The translations under genes and the position numbers were made by a program. Shown here one piece after another: positions 48,172 through 57,218 of a stretch of 64,000 nt of DNA. The stretch is from NCBI GenBank assembly GCA_964587155.1, contig CAZPKF010000003.1, forward strand, positions 1 through 64,000, read 5' to 3'. This DNA is from Hallerella sp964587155. GTDB lineage: Bacteria; Fibrobacterota; Fibrobacteria; Fibrobacterales; Fibrobacteraceae. The notes beneath the pieces are model-generated. The model saw only the letters and a list, made by a program, of their open reading frames with translations. It was not told the DNA's origin and did not search any database. The first letter of the stretch is position 1, and each line of letters begins with the position of its first letter.

Positions 48172-49404
48172 ATGGCTAAAATTCGGTACATTCTTTTATT
48201 CTTTTGCGCCCTAGCCACACTTCAATGCGTACAGTTTTCCCCCGATGGAAATCCGGAATACTTGCCTCTTGACGATTCGGAATATCCCTATGCGGACTTG
48301 CCGCGGCTTGTTATCGAAACAGAGAACTTTAGGGAAATCCGCGACAAAGAAACCAAAATTCCGGCAAAGCTCCAGATTTACGGAAAGGATGCGCCCGAAA
48401 GCGAAGTCTTAGACTTAACCGTCAAAGGACGTGGAAATTCTTCATTTGTCATGACCAAATACAGTATCAAACTGGATTTCGACACAAAAATTTCCCTCTT
48501 CGGAATGCCGAAAAATAAAGATTGGAATCTGATTTCCAATTTCCGCGACAAGAGCCATTTGCGAAACTTCATCACGTTCCAGCTAGCAGAACTCCTCGGC
48601 GGGGATTATGTTCCGCGTTCCACCTTCGTCGAAGTTTTCTTCAATCGCAAATACCTAGGGCTTTACCTTTTGACGGAGAGCGTCAAAGTCGGCAAGGACC
48701 GCATCAACATTTCCCAAAACGACTCCAGTTTTCTCATCGAAAAAACAACGCGGCAAAATGCCAAAGGGCCTCTTTTTACGACCAATCGAAAATATCTTTT
48801 CCGCATCCGGCATCCAAAAGAACCGTCAGCGGCATCCATTCGCCTTGTCCAAAATCATTTGAACGCATTTGAACAGTACCTTGCCGATTCATCCTTTTCC
48901 AAAAACAATCCACTGGAAAAATGGATCGATGTAGAAAATTTTATCCGTTATTACTGGATTCATGAACTGGCCAAAAATAAAGACGGTGCATTTGAACGCA
49001 GCGTTTTTGCTACGTGGGAAAAAGGCGGAATCATCCGGATGGGACCCGTTTGGGATTTTGACCTCGCTTATGGGCTTTGGAACGATGAAAAATCCCCACC
49101 CTCGGAATGGCATATCGCCAAAAGCGGTTGGACAGGCCTTTTGATGGGACACGAGTCTTACAAATCCCTTGTCAAATCCTATTGGGAAAATCACCGCGAA
49201 AAATTCCAATCCCTTTTACAATTCATTGAACAGGATGCCCCCATCATTGCGAAAGCCGTTCAAAACGATGAAAAACGCTGGCCCATTTTGGACAACGATG
49301 AAACCTGGCCTTTTGTGGATTCTTACACGGATTATCCATCGGTTGTCGATTCGTTGAAAAATTGGATTTCCAAACGTCTCCTGTGGATTGATGAAAATCT
49401 GTGA
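48172..49404 (+). CDS. CotH-like kinase-fold lipoprotein
   Basis: 410 residues. Signal peptide with a probable lipobox LQC (Cys19). CotH-family signature regions: KGRGNSSFVMTKYSIKLDFD, NFRDKSHLRNFITFQLAEL, FFNRKYLGLYLLTESVKVG and GPVWDFDLAYGLWN with the metal-binding aspartates. Bacterial CotH proteins are atypical kinases thought to phosphorylate extracellular proteins; in Fibrobacter-like bacteria many are attached to the cell surface. TACATTCG ends 5 nt before the ATG with no Shine-Dalgarno sequence. It lies divergent from murC. Confidence 0.85.
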   Translation: MAKIRYILLFFCALATLQCVQFSPDGNPEYLPLDDSEYPYADLPRLVIETENFREIRDKETKIPAKLQIYGKDAPESEVLDLTVKGRGNSSFVMTKYSIKLDFDTKISLFGMPKNKDWNLISNFRDKSHLRNFITFQLAELLGGDYVPRSTFVEVFFNRKYLGLYLLTESVKVGKDRINISQNDSSFLIEKTTRQNAKGPLFTTNRKYLFRIRHPKEPSAASIRLVQNHLNAFEQYLADSSFSKNNPLEKWIDVENFIRYYWIHELAKNKDGAFERSVFATWEKGGIIRMGPVWDFDLAYGLWNDEKSPPSEWHIAKSGWTGLLMGHESYKSLVKSYWENHREKFQSLLQFIEQDAPIIAKAVQNDEKRWPILDNDETWPFVDSYTDYPSVVDSLKNWISKRLLWIDENL

Positions 49405-49491
49405 ACAAACCGGAAGAACATCCTTTCAATAGGTAATTTCAAATCGGCACAGGCAAAATTTCTATTATATGCAAAATTACAAGGCATCAAC

Positions 49492-51197
49492 ATGAAGACG
49501 GTAATTACTTACGGCACATACGACCTTTTGCATCAAGGTCACATCAATTTGCTCAAAAGAGCAAAGCGACTTGGAGATTATCTGATTGTAGGTGTCACCA
49601 ACGACAGTTTTGATCGGGAACGCGGAAAACTGAATGTCGTAAACAATGTCTTGGAACGAGTTGAAGCCGTAAAAGCGACAGGTCTTGCTGACAAAATCAT
49701 CATCGAAGATTATGTCGGTCAAAAAATCGATGATATTCAAAAATACAATGTGGATATTTTCGCCATCGGCTCCGATTGGGAAGGCCAATTCGACTACTTG
49801 AAAGAATTTTGCCAAGTCGTTTATCTGCCGCGGACAGAAGGAATTTCTTCGACAATGCTCCGGACAGAAAGCCGGGACGCGGTCAAAGTGGGAATTTTAG
49901 GCTGTGGACGCGTTGCCAAACGATTTCCGATCGAAGCCGCCATCGTAAGCGGAGTTTCTGTCAACGCAGCTTATGATTTAGATGATTCCGCTTTAAAAAA
50001 TTTTTCAAGAAATTTCCCCGAAATCGTTCCATACGGGAACCTGCCGGAATTTTTCAACAACGTGGATGCGGTTTACATCGCGACGCCACATCTTTGCCAC
50101 TATTCCAACATTAAAGAATCCCTTTTGGCGAAAAAACACGTTTTGTGCGAAACGCCCATGGTCTTAAGCGGTTCCGAAGCTAAAGAATTATACGAATTGG
50201 CGGAAAGGCAGGGCGTTATCCTGATGGAAGCGAACAAAACGGCCCACTGTCCGGCATTCAACCATTTGATGGTCACCATCAAATCCGGCCTGATTGGCGA
50301 AATCGTCGACATTGAAGCATCTCTGTCTCAATTGCTGGATTCAAGCGGAAGAGAATTCGACCCCAATCAAGCTGGCGGAGCCATGTTTGAACAAGGCTCT
50401 TATCCACTGCTTCCCATCCTCAAACTGATGGGCATCAATTATTCGAACCTTGAACTGTTTTCCCGGATGGAAAACGGTGTCGACATTTACACCAAAGGTG
50501 TTTTGCGTTACCCCAAAGCCATTTGTTCCTTTAAAGTCGGTCTGGNNNNNNNNNNNNNNNNNNNNNNNNNNNNNNNNNNNNNNNNNNNNNNNNNNNNNNN
50601 NNNNNNNNNNNNNNNNNNNNNNNNNNNNNNNNNNNNNNNNNNNNNACCAAAGGTGTTTTGCGTTACCCCAAAGCCATTTGTTCCTTTAAAGTCGGTCTGG
50701 ATTCAAGCGGAAGAGAATTCGACCCCAATCAAGCTGGCGGAGCCATGTTTGAACAAGGCTCTTATCCACTGCTTCCCATCCTCAAACTGATGGGCATCAA
50801 TTATTCGAACCTTGAACTGTTTTCCCGGATGGAAAACGGTGTCGACATTTACACCAAAGGTGTTTTGCGTTACCCCAAAGCCATTTGTTCCTTTAAAGTC
50901 GGTCTGGGGGTTAAAACCGAAGGTGATTTGGTAATTTCTGGAACAAAAGGCTACGCCTATGTCCCTGCGCCTTGGTGGAAAACGGATTATTTTGAACTCC
51001 GTTACGAAAATCCCGCCGAGAACAAAAAGTTCTTCTACAAATGGGATGGTTTTGGGCTGCGCTATGAAATTCAAGAATTCATCAGCTGCATTTACAACCA
51101 TCGATTTTCATCGGCACGCCTTCGCCGCAAAGAGAGCATTTGCATGGCGGAAATCATGCAGCAATTCCGGGAACGGAAACACTTTACCGAGATTTAG
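49492..51197 (+). CDS. TagD-type cytidylyltransferase fused to a Gfo/Idh/MocA-type dehydrogenase, interrupted by an assembly gap
   Basis: N-terminal domain (residues 1-130) is a TagD-like cytidylyltransferase: TYGTYDLLHQGHINLLKRAK (HxGH) and EGISSTMLRTE. The second domain has the NAD motif GILGCGRVAKRF and the conserved patch HVLCETPMVLSG, where the usual EKP motif reads ETP. The gene contains 100 N (50546-50645) flanked by a 207-nt duplication; a version with one copy and no gap reads as a normal 447-residue protein. As written, 100 N shifts the frame. The protein probably makes a CDP-linked alcohol and handles a sugar or alcohol oxidation. It heads the plus-strand polysaccharide operon. Confidence 0.8.
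50339..50907 (+). repeat. 207-nt direct repeat flanking the assembly gap
   Basis: 50339-50545 and 50701-50907 are identical and each encodes the same 69 residues in frame (DSSGREFDPNQAGG to CSFKVGL). The copies border a CTGG microhomology. A tandem duplication or an assembly artefact explains them. Confidence 0.9.
50546..50645. other. Assembly gap (100 N)
   Basis: A run of 100 unknown bases, the customary placeholder for a gap of unknown size. The flanks share 55 identical bases (50491-50545 and 50646-50700), and a full repeat copy follows. Confidence 0.99.
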
Positions 51198-51206
51198 GAG
51201 CGTTTC

Positions 51207-52280
51207 ATGATAAACTTTACTGTAGGTCCCGTACAATCTAACGAAGCGGTGTGCGCTATCGGAGCAGAACAGGTCCCTTACTTCCGCACCGAAGAATTTT
51301 CACGCCTCATGTTGGAAAACGAATCCTTGGTGAAAAAATTTTCCCATGCGCAAGAAGGTGCAAAAGCAGTATTCCTTACCGGATCTGGTTCTGCGGGCAT
51401 GGAAGCCGCCATCATGAACACTCTGACTTCCAATGACAAAGCGTTGGTTGTCAACGGAGGCAGCTTCGGCGAACGCTTCGTGGAACTTTGCCGACTGCAC
51501 AGAATTCCCTTTTCCGAAATCAAACTGTCTCCAGGGAAATCCTTAAAGAAAGAACATTTGCAGCCGTTCAACGATAAAGGCTATACAACTTTTATCGTCA
51601 ACAAACACGAGACTTCGACGGGTGTCCATTATGATATGGACCTGATTCATGAATTTTGCGAAAGGAACAATCTGTTCTTGATTGTGGACTGCATCAGTAC
51701 TTTTTTAGCGGATCCTTTTGACATGACGGCATTAAATGCCGACGTCATGATTGCCGGATCACAAAAAGCTCTCGCCTGCGCTCCCGGAATATCCATTTTG
51801 GTATTGTCTCCCAAAGCCTTGTCTCGAATTGAAACGACGGAGTGCCAGTGCCAATATCTGGATTTGAAATTGGCGTTGAGCAACGCTTTGCGCGGACAAA
51901 CGCCGTGGACTCCCGCCGTCGGGATTCTTCGTCAGATTCACGTGCGCCTTTTGGAAATTGAAAAAGAAGGCGGCGTAGACGCAGAGATTCAAAGAACAGC
52001 TCACTTGGCCCGCTATTTCCGAGAACGCATCAAGGATTTGCCCTTTGAAATTGTTTCAGAATCCCTTTCCAATGCAGTCACTCCACTACACCCCACCACC
52101 GCATCCGCTTACGAAATTTTTCTCAAAATCAAAGAGGATTACGGCATGTGGATTTGTCCCAATGGAGGCGAACTCAAGGATTCCATTTTCCGCGTTGGTC
52201 ATATCGGAGCGCTCACCACGGCTGATTACGATAAATTGATAAACGCCTTCGTGGATCTTCAAAAAAAAGGAGTCATTTGA
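51207..52280 (+). CDS. Class V aminotransferase (alanine-glyoxylate/phosphonate-type)
   Basis: 357 residues. FTVGPVQSNEAV, FLTGSGSAGMEAAIMNTL, VNKHETSTGVHYDMDLI and the PLP lysine in IAGSQKALACAPGISIL (near residue 190) are typical of the class V aminotransferases that act on small amino alcohols, glyoxylate or phosphonate-related compounds. In this operon it probably introduces an amino group into a three-carbon or sugar alcohol phosphate that is then activated as a CDP derivative; this is an inference. AGGAG overlaps the stop of the upstream gene. Confidence 0.85.
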   Translation: MINFTVGPVQSNEAVCAIGAEQVPYFRTEEFSRLMLENESLVKKFSHAQEGAKAVFLTGSGSAGMEAAIMNTLTSNDKALVVNGGSFGERFVELCRLHRIPFSEIKLSPGKSLKKEHLQPFNDKGYTTFIVNKHETSTGVHYDMDLIHEFCERNNLFLIVDCISTFLADPFDMTALNADVMIAGSQKALACAPGISILVLSPKALSRIETTECQCQYLDLKLALSNALRGQTPWTPAVGILRQIHVRLLEIEKEGGVDAEIQRTAHLARYFRERIKDLPFEIVSESLSNAVTPLHPTTASAYEIFLKIKEDYGMWICPNGGELKDSIFRVGHIGALTTADYDKLINAFVDLQKKGVI

Positions 52281-52673
52281 ATGAAACGCGTCATCACTTA
52301 CGGCACATTCGATTTACTCCATTATGGACACATCAATCTGCTCCGCCGGGCAAAAGCCTTGGGCGATTACCTCATTGTCGCCCTCTCCACGGATGAATTC
52401 AATTGGAACTCCAAACAGAAAAAATGCTATTTCAGCTTTGAAAAGAGAAAGTTGCTGTTAGAATCCATCCGCTATGTGGACCTGGTCATTTCAGAAGAAA
52501 ACTGGGAACAAAAAAGGGACGACATCAAAAAGTACAATATCGACACCTTTGTCATGGGCGATGATTGGAAAGGAAAATTCGATTTCCTGAAAGACATTTG
52601 CGAAGTTGTCTACTTGGAACGCACTCCAGAAATTTCCACGTCCCAAATCAAAAAGGATCTTGAAAACCGATGA
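52281..52673 (+). CDS. tagD: TagD/TarD-type glycerol-3-phosphate cytidylyltransferase
   Basis: 130 residues, the full length of TagD. TYGTFDLLHYGHINLLRRAK (HxGH active site), STDEFNWNSKQKKCYF and RTPEISTSQIKKDL (the IST-x-x-I-K motif) are diagnostic. It makes CDP-glycerol from CTP and glycerol 3-phosphate or a close analogue. The ATG immediately follows the stop of the aminotransferase; AAGGAG is 11 nt before it. LicD1 overlaps its end (ATGA). Confidence 0.9.
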   Translation: MKRVITYGTFDLLHYGHINLLRRAKALGDYLIVALSTDEFNWNSKQKKCYFSFEKRKLLLESIRYVDLVISEENWEQKRDDIKKYNIDTFVMGDDWKGKFDFLKDICEVVYLERTPEISTSQIKKDLENR

Positions 52674-53650
52674 AAAGAGTCCGCGACAAAATTCCCCAGC
52701 CCATCCGGAAATTTTTGAAAAAAGCCCGGAACCGCATTTCTGGCAACGCACCTGAAATTCAAAAACTCCATGCGGAAATTGATTCCCTGAAATTTCAAGT
52801 TGAATATTTCAAACATCATTTCGATATTTCCCAAATGACACCGGCAACGGGATTCTTGCGAAATTATCAAATGGAAGAGCTTCAATTTGCCAAACACATT
52901 CTTGAAATGTTCGGCAAGTATGGCATTCGAATGTTTTTAGAAGGCGGAGCCTTACTTGGCGCCCGCCGGCATCGCGGATTCATTCCCTGGGATGACGACA
53001 TCGACTTAGGCGTCACCCGAAGCGACTTCAACCGTTTAATGGATATTGGAAAAAAAGATTTCATCTGGATTGATTCCTCCCAAAAGCAGGGAAACTTCGC
53101 CAAATTTTACGATGACGCCATCCGTTCTTATCCCGGAAAATACGTTTTCATCCGAACACCCTACTGCCTGCACATTTACCGCGGCAGTTGTTTGAAAGAC
53201 GCTCTGAATATTGAATTTTTTTCCAACGACTTTGTGCGAGAAGGCGTCACCGAAGAAGAATTCATGGTTTACAGAGAAAAAATCATCCGATTCGTACACG
53301 GCGGCCACAGTTGGAAAGAAATTTTTGATTTTTATGACGAGGAACTGAAAAACAATCCGATTTATTCACTAGAAGAAACGTCTCGAATAACACCGGGAAT
53401 CGGTAACTGGGTATTGACAGAATATCCATTCCACGGATTCAGAAATTATGAAGAATTGTATCCGTTGCAAGAAATTCCCTTCGAAAATACATTTCTGCCC
53501 GGTCCAAATAAGCCGGACACCATGTTAGACAAGCAATTCGGTAAAAACTGGAGAAAATTTCCCAAAGACGTGGGAATTCCGCATACGCTGCAAGATTTGA
53601 ACTCTTACCTAAAAACGATAGGCACTCCCATCGACTATGCCGAATTCTAA
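52670..53650 (+). CDS. LicD-family phosphotransferase, with N-terminal coiled coil
   Basis: 326 residues. A short helical coiled coil (residues 20-60) precedes the LicD domain, whose signature is GALLGARRHRGFIPWDDDID (near residue 100). LicD-family enzymes transfer phosphocholine or similar phospho-alcohols from CDP precursors to glycans. Further conserved Asp/Asn positions in the 110-200 range are compatible with metal binding. Downstream of tagD in a coupled arrangement; overlaps the next LicD by 14 nt. Confidence 0.88.
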   Translation: MKRVRDKIPQPIRKFLKKARNRISGNAPEIQKLHAEIDSLKFQVEYFKHHFDISQMTPATGFLRNYQMEELQFAKHILEMFGKYGIRMFLEGGALLGARRHRGFIPWDDDIDLGVTRSDFNRLMDIGKKDFIWIDSSQKQGNFAKFYDDAIRSYPGKYVFIRTPYCLHIYRGSCLKDALNIEFFSNDFVREGVTEEEFMVYREKIIRFVHGGHSWKEIFDFYDEELKNNPIYSLEETSRITPGIGNWVLTEYPFHGFRNYEELYPLQEIPFENTFLPGPNKPDTMLDKQFGKNWRKFPKDVGIPHTLQDLNSYLKTIGTPIDYAEF

Positions 53651-54467
53651 ACTGACTCTGCACGAACTGCAACAAGTTTCACTAGGCATTTTAAAAGATG
53701 TCCATCAATTTTGCAAACTTCACAACATCCGTTATTCGCTGGCTTACGGCACGCTCCTTGGTGCGGTCCGCCATCAAGGATTCATTCCCTGGGATGACGA
53801 CATTGACATTTTCATGCCCAGACCCGATTACGAGCGTTTTCTTAAAACCTACAAATCCAGCCGATACAAGCTGGCCTATACGGGAAAAGGATGCCCTTTC
53901 GATTGTTTAATCGCCTACGCCCGCGTATTTGACAATCAAGATACCATCGCCAAAAACAGCCACTGGATTGCGGAAAGGACCGGCGTGTGGATAGACATTT
54001 TTCCCCTTGACGGCGTTCCCAGCGACAAGGATTCTTTTTCCACTTTATATGAAAAGCTCCATGCCGAATGGGAGCGGATCATTCCAAAGAAAATTCAATA
54101 CAACCGTTTAATGGATCAACCCGGAATCAAAGAAAAATACAGGCTTCTCAAAAGAAAATTTCGGCTGAAAAACGGTCTGGGTGCCCATAAGATGCAAGAG
54201 CGGTACAATGAAAAAATCCAAGCGATTCCTTTTGAATCCGCTATTTTTTGGTCCCAGTTGGCCGTCATGGACAACGGTCCCGTTGAACACATGCCCAAAG
54301 AAACTTTTTCCGATACAGTCTTAATGCCTTTTGAAGATTCCCATTTTTGCGTCATGAACGGTTACAAAGAAAATTTAAAAGCACTTTACGGAGATTATAT
54401 GCAGCTCCCTCCCGAAAATGAGCGCGTACAACATCAGTCTTACATCCGATTTTACTGGCGGCATTAA
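53637..54467 (+). CDS. LicD-family phosphotransferase
   Basis: 276 residues, a compact LicD protein: YSLAYGTLLGAVRHQGFIPW, DDDIDIFMPRPDYERF (near residue 50) and WIDIFPLDGVPSDKD (near 120). A second LicD in the same operon, sharing about the same domain but different flanks, suggests two different phospho-alcohol groups or acceptor positions. The start overlaps LicD1 by 14 nt. Confidence 0.9.
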   Translation: MPNSKLTLHELQQVSLGILKDVHQFCKLHNIRYSLAYGTLLGAVRHQGFIPWDDDIDIFMPRPDYERFLKTYKSSRYKLAYTGKGCPFDCLIAYARVFDNQDTIAKNSHWIAERTGVWIDIFPLDGVPSDKDSFSTLYEKLHAEWERIIPKKIQYNRLMDQPGIKEKYRLLKRKFRLKNGLGAHKMQERYNEKIQAIPFESAIFWSQLAVMDNGPVEHMPKETFSDTVLMPFEDSHFCVMNGYKENLKALYGDYMQLPPENERVQHQSYIRFYWRH

Positions 54468-54492
54468 AATATTTTTGGGAATTTGATTTTCA

Positions 54493-55932
54493 ATGGCTTC
54501 CATCAAGCAGCAAACGATTAAAAGTGTCAAATGGAATTTTTTGGAAAAATTATTCGTCCAAGGAATCCAGTTTTTTTTGGGCATCATCATGGCTCGCTTG
54601 CTTGCGCCTTCGGATTACGGCGCCATCGGCATGTTAGCCATTTTCTTTTCAATTTCGCAAACCTTTATCGACAGCGGATTCAACTCCGCGCTCATCCGAA
54701 AAAACAACGCCACGGAATCTGACTTTTGCACCGTCTTTTATTTTAACTTTGCCGTTTCCATTCTTTTTTACGCAGCCCTGTTTTTTGCGGCACCTTGGAT
54801 AGCCGGATTTTTTCACATTGACATTCTTTGCCCCGTTTTAAGGGTCCAAGCGGTTACCCTTGTCATAAACGCCGTCATGGCTGTACAAGTCGCCATGATG
54901 CAAAAAAAATTGAAATTCAAATCCTTGGCGAAAAGAAATGTTTTGTCTTCGTTTACCTCTGGAATTTGCGGAATCATTTTCGCTTATCTGGGTTATGGAA
55001 TTTGGGCTCTGGTTTTTCAACAGATTATCGCCTCTCTCATCAATCTCGTTTTTATTTGCTACGTATGCAAATGGTTCCCCACAAAAGCTTTCAGTAAAAC
55101 GTCGTTCAAAGAACTTGGCTCCTTCGGCAGCAAATTGTTGGCAGCAGGCATTTTGCACACTTTATACAGGAACATGACGACTATCGCCATTGGAAAATTT
55201 TATACCGCCAGCGATCTGGGCTTTTATTCCCGCGGATCCCATTTTGCCGATTTGCCAAACAAAACCATCAACGATGTTTTGCAAACTGTCACGTACCCCA
55301 TTTTAGCCAAAATTCAAGACGATGAAGAACGGTTGGTCTCCGTTTACCGGAAATACATTCGAATCACGTCCCTTTGCATTTTCATTCTTTCAGGAATCCT
55401 TTGCGCTTTGGCGGAGCCCATCATCTCCATCTGCCTATCCGACAAATGGGCTCCGGCGGTCATCTATCTGCACGCATTCGCCTTTTCTTATATGTTTGAT
55501 CATTTAAGCACAATCAATTTGAATTTGTTGAAAGTGAAAGGGCGTTCTGATCTTTTTCTCAAACTGGAAATCATCAAAAAAATCATTTCCGTCGTCATTT
55601 TGCTTTGTGCCATTCCATTCGGCGTTTTGGCAATTTGCCTTTCCAAATTACTTTATAATCAAATTGCCGTTTTCATCAACACATACTATACGGGAAAACT
55701 TTTTCATCTCGGTTACTTTCAACAGGTAAAAGATTTTTCTCCCTATTTACTTTGCTGTGTTCTCTCTTGCATCCCCAGCTATCTTTTGACATTTTGGGAT
55801 TTGCCCGATATCGTCACCATCTTATGCGGAGCCTCGCTTTCGCTCTTTCTCTATTGGTTCCTGCTGAGGAAAACATCTGACATGCAAGAACTCTTCGCTT
55901 TGGTAAAGCAAAAATTCAAAAAGGAATTATGA
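54493..55932 (+). CDS. Polysaccharide flippase (Wzx-like, MOP superfamily)
   Basis: 479 residues with about 12 to 14 hydrophobic segments. The opening SVKWNFLEKLFVQGIQFFLG and MARLLAPSDYGAIGMLAIFF are typical for lipopolysaccharide/teichoic flippases (PST/Wzx) that move lipid-linked repeat units across the membrane. Lysine/Arg loops face the cytoplasm. No Shine-Dalgarno sequence is visible; 25 nt separate it from the LicD gene. The DNA is noticeably AT-rich relative to housekeeping genes. Confidence 0.88.
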   Translation: MASIKQQTIKSVKWNFLEKLFVQGIQFFLGIIMARLLAPSDYGAIGMLAIFFSISQTFIDSGFNSALIRKNNATESDFCTVFYFNFAVSILFYAALFFAAPWIAGFFHIDILCPVLRVQAVTLVINAVMAVQVAMMQKKLKFKSLAKRNVLSSFTSGICGIIFAYLGYGIWALVFQQIIASLINLVFICYVCKWFPTKAFSKTSFKELGSFGSKLLAAGILHTLYRNMTTIAIGKFYTASDLGFYSRGSHFADLPNKTINDVLQTVTYPILAKIQDDEERLVSVYRKYIRITSLCIFILSGILCALAEPIISICLSDKWAPAVIYLHAFAFSYMFDHLSTINLNLLKVKGRSDLFLKLEIIKKIISVVILLCAIPFGVLAICLSKLLYNQIAVFINTYYTGKLFHLGYFQQVKDFSPYLLCCVLSCIPSYLLTFWDLPDIVTILCGASLSLFLYWFLLRKTSDMQELFALVKQKFKKEL

Positions 55933-57200
55933 AATTTCACATTTTGCAAAAAATCAAACTGACTATCAAAACCATTTATAACCGAATGGTCCGCAAAGAT
56001 CCCGAATCCATCTTTTTTTATCCTCATGGGAATTGCCGCTTTGACGGCTACGACATTTTAAACGGCGATTCAGACAACGTTCTGTGCCTGTTCAACGACC
56101 TCATTCGCGACGAACGGTTCAACCGCTACCATTTTTACATCCTCTATTATCACGATGATCGCTTGGCTTCTTATCAAAACTACGTCAAATCGTTTCACCC
56201 GGAAAGAATCCATTTCGTCCGGTTCCTAGACGGGCGCAGCACATGGAAAGCCATCACAAAATGCAAAACGATTTTCACTGATACAGATTATACCCGCATC
56301 CGTTATAAGACGAAAACACAAAGATGCATTTGCCTGAACTACTTCGGGGGATTAATCAAGAATGAATTTTTTCGATGGGAAAAACACGGTGGCTACAAAA
56401 AAATGTTTGAAGAACAACAAGAAATGCACCGTTTGTACGATTACAACCTTTCCATTTCGGACATTTGTTCCAAATTCATCGCTTTAGACAACTGCCACTA
56501 CTACGCAAATTTTCTCCCATTGGGATTTCCACGAAACGATACCCTGTTCAAGGACCATTCCGACTTGCGAAAGCAAATTGAAAACATCGTCGGTTTCCAC
56601 TTTAAACGTCTGATAACTTATGTTCCCACACATCGGGATTATGAAAATCCCGCCAGGGAATTTTTCGACAGAGAAAAAGCCACGACCCGATCGATTTGGG
56701 GACATATAACAGCAAACGACGCAGCCTCTTTGGAGAACACTTTGGCCGAAACAGAAACCCTTATCATCGCCAAAGTTCATCCTATTCAACAGGCGCAAAC
56801 CTCGGTCATTCAATCCAATTCCAGCAGCCGAATTTTGTTTTACAAAGATCTGGCAGACAAAATCAAAACCAGTTTAAATCCCCTGCTGTCCATTTCCGAC
56901 AGCATCATTACCGACTACACAACAACCGTATACGATTATCTTTTTTTAGACCGACCCATCATCTATTATTTTTACGACATAGAACAATACCGAAAAACTC
57001 GCGGGTTTTTCATAGAGCCTATTGAATCGATTTGCGCTGGGAATATTGCGTACAACATAAGCGAATTACAGTCCGCCATTCGCGAAATCGCCGAAGGAAA
57101 AGATACCGCCAAAGAAAAGCGTGCCTTTTTAAAAGATTTATTCATCAAATATCCCGATGGAAATGCCACTAAACGGATTAAAAATTTCTTTTTCCCCTAG
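55929..57200 (+). CDS. CDP-glycerol glycerophosphotransferase-family protein (first)
   Basis: 423 residues. The conserved elements of the TagB/TagF family are visible: LGFPRNDTLF (near 195), YVPTHRDYENPAR, the KVHP motif and ISDSIITDYTTTVYDYLFLD with PIIYYFYDIEQY (near 315-350). They transfer glycerol- or ribitol-phosphate from CDP-alcohols to a growing polymer at the inner face of the membrane. ATGA overlap with the flippase. In Gram-negatives such proteins build phosphodiester capsules. Confidence 0.88.
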   Translation: MKFHILQKIKLTIKTIYNRMVRKDPESIFFYPHGNCRFDGYDILNGDSDNVLCLFNDLIRDERFNRYHFYILYYHDDRLASYQNYVKSFHPERIHFVRFLDGRSTWKAITKCKTIFTDTDYTRIRYKTKTQRCICLNYFGGLIKNEFFRWEKHGGYKKMFEEQQEMHRLYDYNLSISDICSKFIALDNCHYYANFLPLGFPRNDTLFKDHSDLRKQIENIVGFHFKRLITYVPTHRDYENPAREFFDREKATTRSIWGHITANDAASLENTLAETETLIIAKVHPIQQAQTSVIQSNSSSRILFYKDLADKIKTSLNPLLSISDSIITDYTTTVYDYLFLDRPIIYYFYDIEQYRKTRGFFIEPIESICAGNIAYNISELQSAIREIAEGKDTAKEKRAFLKDLFIKYPDGNATKRIKNFFFP

Positions 57201-57218
57201 CGGAACTTTTTGTTGAAC

